NCBI GenBank assembly: GCA_963780715.1
Contig: CAWADK010000024.1
Location: forward strand, 62,001-126,000
Direction of reading: 5' to 3'
Length of the DNA: 64,000 bases
DNA from: JALORV01 sp963780715
Lineage (GTDB): Bacteria; Pseudomonadota; Gammaproteobacteria; Burkholderiales; Burkholderiaceae_F
Of the stretch, positions 46,194 through 53,926 are shown one piece after another (position 1 is the stretch's first letter; each line of letters begins with the position of its first letter). Position numbers and translations under genes: made by a program. The notes under the pieces were generated by a model, which searched no databases, was not told where the DNA came from, and saw nothing but the letters and a program-made list of their open reading frames with translations.

Positions 46194-46694
46194 TCAGCCG
46201 AGCTTGCCGCCCTCCAGTACCCGCTTCAGGTTGGCGAGCGCGCGCTCGGACTGGGTTTGCAGCACGGCGCGCGTCAGGTTGTGGTCGAACATCGTCCAGG
46301 GCCAGCGGTGCGAGCGATACGCGAGTGTGCGGAAGAAGCGCGTCAGCGACGCACCGTCGCCGCGCAGCTCATAGACGATGCGGGACTCGCCCTGCGGCGT
46401 GTCCGTGGCGATGACCCACAGTGACGGCGGCTCGCAGGCGAGCACGGTCCACGTCGCGTCGAAACGGCGCCCGCCGGCGCGGATCGACTCGGTGACCCGT
46501 TCGCCGGCGGTCAGCGGCCGCGGCGGCGTCGCTGTTACGGCGGCGGTGGCAGGGTGCCAGTAGTGCCAGAGCGAGGCGTTGGTGGCGAACTCGAACACCG
46601 CCTGTGCGGGCCGCCCGATCAGAACGAAGGATTCGATCGTCGCCAGCCGTGGCTCGTCGGCAACCGGCGGCCAGCGCAAGGTCGGTGCGTTCAT
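46194..46694 (-). CDS. SRPBCC (START-like) protein
   Basis: 166 residues from the ATG at 46694, which has AGGAG 5 bp upstream. Features such as VFEFATNASLWHYWHPATA, TWTVLACEPPSLWVIATDT and a C-terminal amphipathic helix fit the SRPBCC polyketide cyclase/dehydrase-like fold, which binds hydrophobic ligands. It reads in the same direction as the polyene operon but is 180 bp away; a role in polyene synthesis is possible but unproven. Confidence 0.75.
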   Translation of the reverse strand: MNAPTLRWPPVADEPRLATIESFVLIGRPAQAVFEFATNASLWHYWHPATAAVTATPPRPLTAGERVTESIRAGGRRFDATWTVLACEPPSLWVIATDTPQGESRIVYELRGDGASLTRFFRTLAYRSHRWPWTMFDHNLTRAVLQTQSERALANLKRVLEGGKLG

Positions 46695-46830
46695 CAGGGC
46701 TCCTGACATTGCGGATCGAGGCGGCGAGCATAGCGACGCGATCGAGCGGAGCCTTGACGATAGGCAGCGTGTTTTTCAGTGGCCAGCCTAGAAATAACAA
46801 CTGAACGATGAACCGACAGCGGGGGACGTC

Positions 46831-48501
46831 ATGGACAAGGTCTGGCTGCAGCACTATCCGCAGGGCATTCCGGCCGAAGCGGAGTACCGGGCTTACCGGT
46901 CGCTGAAGGAAATCCTGACGGCGACCTGTACACGGTTTGCCGATCGGCCGGCCTACGGGAACCTGGGGGTCACGATCACCTACCGCGAACTCGACCAGCT
47001 TTCCCGTGACTTCGGCGCCTACCTGCAGAAGGTCGCGGGCCTGAAGAAGGGCGAGCGCCTGGCGATCATGCTGCCGAACCTGCTGCAGTACCCCATCGCG
47101 CTGTTCGGCGCGCAGCGTGCAGGGGTGGTGGTAGTGAACACTAACCCTCTCTATACGGCGCGTGAACTGGAGCATCAGCTGAAGGACTCCGGCGCGTCGG
47201 CGATCGTCGTGCTGGAAAACTTCGCGCACACGCTGGAGGAGGTGTTGCCGCGCACCAGCGTCAGGACCGTCATCACGACCCAGATCGGCGATCTCTTCCC
47301 CGCCTTCAAGCGGATGCTGACCAACCTGGTCGTCAAGCATGTCAAGAAGCTGGTGCCGGAGTGGCACCTGGCCAAGGCCGTCTCCTTCACCGACGCACTG
47401 GCCGCCGGCCGCGCCGAGCAGCTGGACGATGTCGCCATCGGACCGGAGGACCTGGCCTTCCTGCAGTACACGGGCGGCACGACCGGCGTGGCCAAAGGCG
47501 CGATGCTGACGCAGGCCAACATGGTGGCGAACCTGCAGCAGCTGTCTGCGTGGATCGGCCGCGACCTGAAAGACGGCCAGGAGGTTGCCGTCATTCCGCT
47601 GCCGCTCTATCACGTCTATGCGCTGACCGCGAACATGGTGTTCATGAAGATCGGCTCGCGCATCGAACTGATCACCAATCCGCGCGACCTGCCGGCCTTC
47701 GTCGCGACGCTGAAGAAGGTCCCGATGACCGCGATGATCGGTGTCAATACGCTGTACAGCGCACTGCTCAATGCGCCGGGCTTCGCACAACTGGACCTGC
47801 GCGGGCTGAAGCTCGCGTCCGCGGGTGGCATGGCGGTGCAGCGTGCGGTGGCGGAACGGTGGAAGCAAGTCACCGGCACTCCGCTGGTCGAAGGCTACGG
47901 TCTGACCGAGACGGCCCCGGTCGTCATCTCGAATCCGCTCAACATCGAGGACTGGACGGGCAACATCGGCTTGCCCATTCCTTCGACCGAGGCGGCCGTC
48001 CTCGACGACGACGGGCGCGCGCTGCCGATCGGCGAGGTCGGCGAAATCTGCATCCGTGGGCCGCAGGTGATGAAGGGCTACTGGCAGCGGCCGGACGAAA
48101 CCGCCAAGGTCTTCACCTCCGACGGCTGGTTCCGCACCGGCGACATGGGCTTCATGGACGCGCAGGGGCGCTTCAAGATCACCGATCGCAAGAAGGACAT
48201 GATCATCGTCTCGGGCTTCAAGGTGTTTCCGAACGAGCTCGAAGACGTCGTCATGCTCCATCCGGGCGTGCTGGAAGTGGCCGCGATCGGGGTGCCGGAC
48301 GAACGTTCAGGCGAGGCCGTGAAGATCGTCGTCGTGAAAAAGGACCCGTCGCTCGGCGAAAGCGAGCTGCTGGAACACTGCAGGAAGCACCTGACCGGCT
48401 ACAAGGTGCCGAAGCTGGTCGAGTTCCGCACCGAGCCGCTGCCGAAGTCCAACATCGGCAAGATCCTGCGGCGCGAACTGCGGACGCTGCAGCCGGCCTG
48501 A
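46831..48501 (+). CDS. fadD: Long-chain fatty acid-CoA ligase
   Basis: 556 residues with the AMP-binding motif YTGGTTGVAKGA, VEGYGLTETAPVV, GWFRTGDMG and DRKKDMIIVSGFKVFPNE, all typical of FadD. It activates fatty acids to acyl-CoA. The start MDKVWLQHYPQGIP is also typical. It is divergent from the SRPBCC gene and not part of the polyene operon. Confidence 0.93.
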   Translation: MDKVWLQHYPQGIPAEAEYRAYRSLKEILTATCTRFADRPAYGNLGVTITYRELDQLSRDFGAYLQKVAGLKKGERLAIMLPNLLQYPIALFGAQRAGVVVVNTNPLYTARELEHQLKDSGASAIVVLENFAHTLEEVLPRTSVRTVITTQIGDLFPAFKRMLTNLVVKHVKKLVPEWHLAKAVSFTDALAAGRAEQLDDVAIGPEDLAFLQYTGGTTGVAKGAMLTQANMVANLQQLSAWIGRDLKDGQEVAVIPLPLYHVYALTANMVFMKIGSRIELITNPRDLPAFVATLKKVPMTAMIGVNTLYSALLNAPGFAQLDLRGLKLASAGGMAVQRAVAERWKQVTGTPLVEGYGLTETAPVVISNPLNIEDWTGNIGLPIPSTEAAVLDDDGRALPIGEVGEICIRGPQVMKGYWQRPDETAKVFTSDGWFRTGDMGFMDAQGRFKITDRKKDMIIVSGFKVFPNELEDVVMLHPGVLEVAAIGVPDERSGEAVKIVVVKKDPSLGESELLEHCRKHLTGYKVPKLVEFRTEPLPKSNIGKILRRELRTLQPA

Positions 48502-48554
48502 GGCTGGTCTGAAATCGCGCGGGTCAGGCCGCCGGGCAGCCCGGGATGCGGCCG

Positions 48555-49796
48555 TCAGGTGAGCCACGCGCGCAACTGCGCGTACACGTCTTCGCGGCTC
48601 AGCAGATCCCAGTGATCGGCCGACGTCACGATCCGCATGTGGTGCTTCGGCACCTTGAGCGTGTGCTGCGGTTCGCGATGCTCGCCGAGCGCGGACGCAA
48701 GCGGGACCAGGCCGTCGCCGACGACGCGGCTATGCAGCCCGCCGACCTTCGCGGCCTTCGTTGCGGCCACGATGAAGCAGTCCACCCCCGCGGGCAGCGG
48801 TGTCGGCCGGCGATCGTCGTGGCGCTGCGAGTGGCGGTCGCGACCCTGCCAGTCCGCGGGCTGCAGATTGCCGAAGCGCAGATCGGTGATGCCCGCGCTG
48901 CGGGCCTTGCCCAGCCGCGCGAACGGCGCGACGTAAGGGCTGACGCCGAACAGCATGTCGACCTGGTGCCCGCCGCGTTCGAGCGCTGCGCCGTGATGGG
49001 GTGTTCCGAGAAAGACGAGCTTGCGTAGGGACGAGGTCCAGGCCTGCTTGCGCTGCCTGGCCTGGAAGACGGCGCTGCGCGCCACCAGTCCGCCCATGCT
49101 GTGGCCGACGATCACCAGTTCTTGCACTGGCACCGGCCACTGCGAGAGCAGTTGCTCCAGCAACTGCGCAAAGTCGTTTCCATTTTCCGAGACGTGGCGC
49201 CCGCTGTTGTAGTGCAGGTAGACCGGAGTGAACCCAAGGTCGCGCGCCAGTGCCTGACCGTGGTCATGGCCGTTGCGCAGCCATTGCAGGTCATTCATGC
49301 ACAGACCGTGCGCCAGCACCAGCAGCCTGCCGGTCGGTTGCGCAATGCGCGCGGCCAGTTCGTCGCGGCTGAGTTCCAGCGGCCTTCCGCCGGTCCGCAG
49401 CGAGCCGGGAATTGCGAGAGGGTTGTTGCTGGCGGCCAGGTGATCACCCCACACGCCGTTGAGCACCGCCAGCGCCATCTCGCGCGCAGGTGAAGTCGCA
49501 TCGGGCGCCGCTGCCGGTGTCACTGCGCGCAGGGCCGTATTGATCCCGCTTCCGAAAAGTCGCGTCGTGCCACGCACCGTGCCATAGACGAAGCCCGTGA
49601 TGCCCGACGGCCGGCCTGCCGGGGTCGTGCCAACAATGCCGGCGCGGGAAGCGATCGTGTGATGCATCGCCTCCACAAGGTTGGTGATACCCAGTGCGGC
49701 GTCGAATCCCAGCTGCGTCAGGCCGCGAAGATCGGACGGCTGCACTACGCGCGGGACTGCAACGGACTCGGAAGCGCTCATCGTGGTGGTTCCCAT
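48555..49796 (-). CDS. Alpha/beta hydrolase (lipase/esterase-like)
   Basis: 413 residues. The nucleophile elbow is VGHSMGGLVARS; the oxyanion hole region is VLAHGLCMND; a C-terminal HHMRIV may hold the catalytic His. The first 100 residues resemble a membrane-associated amphipathic region. A second ATG at 49781 is possible. It is probably an esterase acting on lipids or polyesters; the substrate is not clear. It converges with FadD. Confidence 0.75.
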   Translation of the reverse strand: MGTTTMSASESVAVPRVVQPSDLRGLTQLGFDAALGITNLVEAMHHTIASRAGIVGTTPAGRPSGITGFVYGTVRGTTRLFGSGINTALRAVTPAAAPDATSPAREMALAVLNGVWGDHLAASNNPLAIPGSLRTGGRPLELSRDELAARIAQPTGRLLVLAHGLCMNDLQWLRNGHDHGQALARDLGFTPVYLHYNSGRHVSENGNDFAQLLEQLLSQWPVPVQELVIVGHSMGGLVARSAVFQARQRKQAWTSSLRKLVFLGTPHHGAALERGGHQVDMLFGVSPYVAPFARLGKARSAGITDLRFGNLQPADWQGRDRHSQRHDDRRPTPLPAGVDCFIVAATKAAKVGGLHSRVVGDGLVPLASALGEHREPQHTLKVPKHHMRIVTSADHWDLLSREDVYAQLRAWLT

Positions 49797-50118
49797 AACA
49801 AGGGACGGGCCACTATGCGGTGCAGATGTCGCCCACCGCAAGCATTGGGTTAGTGCGGCCGCTCGACAGTCCTGCCGTGGAAGCAGGCGTTGTCCGAGCT
49901 TCGTCGGCACTGGACCTGTGCAGGCGACGGCAGCACGAGACCAGCACGTTGGGGACCGCAGTCGCGGCGGCGTCTTCAGTCAGCACCGTGGCGGGACGCT
50001 GCAGCACGCGCTGACGCGAGTCAACGCCGCAGCGGACTGATGGTCGAAAATGGCTGAGGCGCGCCTTTGGCAGCGCTCGGCACTCGTTCGCAGTCGAAAG
50101 GAGCAAAGGGATCGCCGC
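49797..50118. other. Intergenic region between divergent genes
   Basis: About 320 bp between the hydrolase and the cytochrome b561 gene. Open frames on both strands lack ribosome binding sites and resemblance to known proteins. The promoters of both genes presumably lie here. Confidence 0.4.
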
Positions 50119-50680
50119 ATGACGCTGATTCACGCTCGCACTCGCTACAACTGGCCTCTGATCGGGCTCCACTGGCTGACGTTTCTGTTGATCGTCGTGG
50201 TCTACGCCACTGCCGAACTGAGCGACGCCTTCCCGAAGGGCAGTGCGGGCCGTGCGAACCTGCGTGCCGGGCACGAGATGTTCGGGCTACTTGTGTTCGG
50301 GCTGGTCTGGCTGCGCCTCGCGGTGCGCGCGTTCACGTCTGCGCCGGCGATCGATGCCGGTTCCGCCGCGCTGGCAGGCGCTGCTCGCCAAGGCCGCGCA
50401 CATTGCGTTGTATGGACTGATGATCGTGCTGCCACTTTCCGGCTGGTTGATGCTGAGCGCCGCCGGCAAGCCGATTCCATTTTTCGCGTGGGAATTGCCA
50501 CCGCTGGTGGCGCCGAGCAAGTCGGTGGCCAAGGCGATTGCAGAAGTGCACGAGACCATCGCCTCGGTGGGTTACGCGCTGATCGGTCTGCACGCGGCGG
50601 CCGCGCTCTTCCATCACTACCTGCTGCGCGACAACACGCTCAGGCTGATGTTGCCCGGCGCTCGGGCCGCGGCACGCTAG
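50119..50680 (+). CDS. Cytochrome b561 (frame change)
   Basis: Starts MTLIHARTRYNWPLIGLHWLTF and has GHEMFGLLVFGLVWLRLAVR. The frame changes near 50,365 and continues as HIALYGLMIVLPLSGWLML and ALIGLHAAAALFHHYLLRDN, stopping at 50680. Four membrane helices and histidines in IGLHW, RAGHEM and ALFHHY supply haem ligands, as in CybB, which transfers electrons from quinol. Restored length is about 187 residues. Convergent with the reductase, overlapping by 4 bp. Confidence 0.82.
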
Positions 50681-51925
50681 TCGCCCACGGAGATCTCGAA
50701 GCCCGCGGCACGCAGCCGCGGCACCAGCGCCTCACCGAGCGCTGTCGCGGGTGTGAGTACGCCGCCGCGCCCGGGACCGCCGGGCAGCCTGCGTCCATCG
50801 AATGCCAGTGCGAGGCCGGCCTCGCAGAGGATGCGCAGCGTCGCGCGGTTGCCCGGGTCGCCGTCATAGGCGATGCACGCCCGCGCGGTGCGCCCGTCAG
50901 CGGTGCAGCCGATGGAGCTCGGTCTTGAACCAGCCGGTCGCCATCGACTCCTCGGACGGTCCTTCGCCCGGCTGCGGCAGGACCCTGCCCAGCAGCTGGC
51001 GCGCTGCTCCGAGTTCCATGGCCCGCTCGAACCCCCGCATCGCTGCAGCCAGTGCCGTGGCCTTGGCAGCCGCGAACGGCGGGCCGAACTTCGTGTACTC
51101 CTGGTAGCGAAAACGCGGGCCGTACGGAGTGCGATACGCCGCGTTCAGTGCAGCGCTGCGCCGGACCACGCGGGTGTTGATCGGCCCCATGACGAAGGGC
51201 GCGACCCAGGCACCGATCGCCGTGTCGTAGCGGGCGCCACGCGGGTCCTCGTTGTTCTGCCGTTCGGACGCCGAGTGGCGCCCTGGCGGATTCAGAAGGA
51301 AAGGATTGCGTCCCGTCTCGACATCGCGCGTCTCGAAGCGCAGGGCGTTGGTCGCGAGCGTGCCGCCGTTGAACCCGCCCATCATCCGGAAGTACGCCTT
51401 CACCGCGACGCACGGTGCGCCGAACGCCTTCTCGATGTGCCGCACCAGCAGCAGCGTGCCGAGGTCCGATGGCACCGAATCGAAACCGCAAAACGGAACG
51501 ATGCGCGTACCTTCGCGCGCCGCGCGCTCATGATGGCGGTCGATCACGCGCCGAACCCAGCTCGTCTCGCCGGTGATGTCCGCGTAATGCGTGCGTTGGA
51601 CCACGCAGGCATCGACGATGGTGTCGCCGTAGAGCGCGTAGGGCCCCGCCGTCGACAGCACGATGCGCGCTGACGCGGCCAGCGCGGCGACGGCTGCCGC
51701 GTCATGACATTCGGCGACGATGATCTCGGGCGACGTCACCGCGGCAGGGTCGGCCGCGAGTTCCTGTCCCAGTGCGGCGAGCTTGCGTGCGTCGCGCCCG
51801 GCAATCGCCCAGCGCAGCTTCCGGCGCGCGCGGCGCTGTGCCAGGTAGGTCGCGGCGCGTCGCCCGACGAAGCCGGTGGCGCCGTACAGCACGAGGTCGA
51901 ACTTGCGCGTGGTCACAGCGATCAC
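50677..51925 (-). CDS. Saccharopine dehydrogenase-like reductase (C-terminal frame change)
   Basis: N-terminal Rossmann fold (LVLYGATGFVGRRAATYL), followed by STAGPYALYGDTIVDAC and THYADITGE, as in the trans-acting enoyl reductase / saccharopine dehydrogenase-like group. After GWFKTELH near 50,915 the frame changes and the adjacent frame reads ARACIAYDGDPGNRATLRIL to a stop at 50677, giving about 416 residues. It is an NAD(P)-dependent oxidoreductase probably acting on lipid-like substrates. Confidence 0.78.
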
Positions 51926-52117
51926 TTTACCGCCGCGCGGAAAGTTGCGCGGCGCCCGAAGTGTGCTGACTCAGTATCCGCCGGCCCACGAATCGATCGA
52001 CCGACGCGGGCAGCCCCGTGCCGCTCACGGCACAAGAGCGATTAACGCAACGCCGCGCCCTGCCGGCCCGCGCGATGGCGCGAGCCAGAGTGCGTGGCGT
52101 TGCGTGCGGCCGAGAGA

Positions 52118-52558
52118 CTACGCAGGCGTACGACGAGCCATGCGGCCGGAGACCGGCTTCATCGTCTTCGGCAGCAATGGCAATACTTCACGCCATGCCT
52201 CCGTCGCATCCCGGGCGATATGGCGGCTGGTGCGTTTCATCGTGAGCCAGAGCGAATGCATTGGCTCGCGGGAAGCCTGCACTGCAGCGTTCATTTCGCG
52301 CACGTAGCTGCGTGCAAACGTGGCGGCGGCGCGCCCGGCTTTCTTCAGCCTGCGCTCGGCGACATGCAACTGGGTCTTCGCCGCTTCCATGCGGCCCTCT
52401 GCCGTCACGGCGGCAGCGCGGCCAGCCTTCTGCAGCTTGCGCTCGGCGACATGGAATTGAACCTTGGCCTCTTCCATGCGTTGCGCGCCAGTCGTGGCGA
52501 GCGGAACGCGACGCTTCGTGGCTGTGCGGCGCTTCGTTGTGGTTTGACGCGTGACCAT
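52118..52558 (-). CDS. Basic Ala/Lys-rich protein with an internal repeat
   Basis: 146 residues with a good ribosome binding site (GGAGG). A helical unit of about 30 residues is repeated: MEEAKVQFHVAERKLQKAGR and MEAAKTQLHVAERRLKKAGR. It starts with a Lys/Thr/Arg-rich stretch. It resembles coiled or DNA-binding helical proteins, but no family is recognised. Confidence 0.6.
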   Translation of the reverse strand: MVTRQTTTKRRTATKRRVPLATTGAQRMEEAKVQFHVAERKLQKAGRAAAVTAEGRMEAAKTQLHVAERRLKKAGRAAATFARSYVREMNAAVQASREPMHSLWLTMKRTSRHIARDATEAWREVLPLLPKTMKPVSGRMARRTPA

Positions 52559-52718
52559 ACATCCTCCTTCATTGGCGAACCTGCGACCAGCGCGGACCCG
52601 CGCTAACCGTTTACATGTTCGCTCCTGTGTCGTCAGGCGCCATGCGTCGTGTCAGACACCGCCGATTGAAGGTAGAACTTTCTAAGAAGTAGGACTCCAC
52701 GCGCGGTCGCGAACCCGG

Positions 52719-53519
52719 CTACTTCTTCGCCTTTGGCCGGTACTCGACCTTGTTGTCGTTGATCGCCACCACGTCCTCGCGCTCGAGCTCTTCCATCAGC
52801 GCCTGCAACTGCCCCGGTGCCAGGTTGCGGCCGAGGTGCGACTCGATGTGGCGTTCCAGCCCCTTGCGCTTACCGGGCCGCTTCTCGCCCATGCGCTTGA
52901 GGCTTTCGATGACTTTGGCCAGTGCGTCCGGCGCGCTGGCCGCCTTGGTGGCCGCAGGAGCCGCGGCCACCTTTCTTGCCGGTGCCGACTTCTTCGCCGC
53001 GGGCGTCTTCTTTGCGGCCGCCTTCCGTGCCGGTGTCTTGGCGACAGCGGCCTTGGCGGCGGCAGCCGGCGCCGGTGCGCTGCGCGGTGCGCGGGATTTC
53101 GGCGCCCTGGCTTCGGCGGCTTCCGCGCCCTTGCCCCCGAGCGCCGCCTTCATCGACGCGACCCGCGTCGCCTCGAAGCCCTGGCTGCGGATGTGCAGCA
53201 GCAGCGGATCGAAGTCCGTGTCGCGCGAGACGATGACGAAGCGAGCGCCCTTGCCGCCGGGACGCGCCTGTCCCGCGACCAGCTCGCCCAGATGGAAGGC
53301 GATGTGCATGTCCGAGGCGTTGCGTCCTGCCTTGGCGCAGCGGACGAATGTGACGTTCGCACCCAGCGGCTGCCAGGCTTCCGCCACGTCGGCTGCGTAC
53401 TTCATCTGCCCCGGCCCGCGAAAGATCGTGAGCCGCAGGTTCTCGCCGCGCACAAGGCCGATGTCGGCGGCGCTGGGCTGGACGTTCTCGAAGTCGACGA
53501 GGATGTGGGTCAGGGTCAT
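52719..53519 (-). CDS. NYN/PIN-type nuclease-like protein with histone H1-like tail
   Basis: 266 residues. The first 120 residues have a PIN/NYN-like pattern with acidic residues in THILVDFENVQP, ASDMHIAFHLGEL and VIVSRDTDFDPLLLHI, the metal-binding Asp set. A Lys/Ala/Pro-rich H1-like stretch (about 130-205, repeats like KKTPAAKKSAPARKV) follows, then a C-terminal helical domain (RKGLERHIESHLGRNL). It may act on RNA, with the tail binding nucleic acid. Confidence 0.75.
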   Translation of the reverse strand: MTLTHILVDFENVQPSAADIGLVRGENLRLTIFRGPGQMKYAADVAEAWQPLGANVTFVRCAKAGRNASDMHIAFHLGELVAGQARPGGKGARFVIVSRDTDFDPLLLHIRSQGFEATRVASMKAALGGKGAEAAEARAPKSRAPRSAPAPAAAAKAAVAKTPARKAAAKKTPAAKKSAPARKVAAAPAATKAASAPDALAKVIESLKRMGEKRPGKRKGLERHIESHLGRNLAPGQLQALMEELEREDVVAINDNKVEYRPKAKK

Positions 53520-53926
53520 GGACGGTCTTTTCGTGCGCCGGGATCAGGCGTCCACTGTACCGCTTCGCTTCTGTCTGCTGCGTGCGGCGCATGGGCGGCG
53601 ATGCAGCCCGCTCGGCCGTCGCTTGCCAGCGCGGCCGCCGCGTGCAGAGGCACTGTCGTCCACGCGCGCCATGCGGTTCGGTGTGGCGTCATCCGCGGCG
53701 TCATTGGAGATAGAGCCGTCGAACGAGTTTGTTGCAAGCAGGCCTCGGGCCGAATTAAGCAATCAAAGGCGCTTAACTCCAGACGGGACCGCTTGATGCC
53801 CGATCTCGGCGGCATTTCGCGGTGTATTCGGTCGTTCGTCACTGGCAGAGCCACCGCATAGTGCACTGCGCCGCGCACGTCCGGCGGCGCCATCACCTAT
53901 CCCGATCCTGTCGGAGAACCCGCCCC
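53520..53926. other. Intergenic region between divergent genes
   Basis: About 400 bp between the NYN protein and the thaumatin-like lipoprotein. No gene or strong motif is seen; short frames here are low in resemblance to anything. Confidence 0.4.

Noticed and set aside
49813..50274. 153-codon minus-strand frame over the cytochrome b561 start
   Set aside because: Overlaps a recognisable gene on the other strand and has no ribosome binding site.
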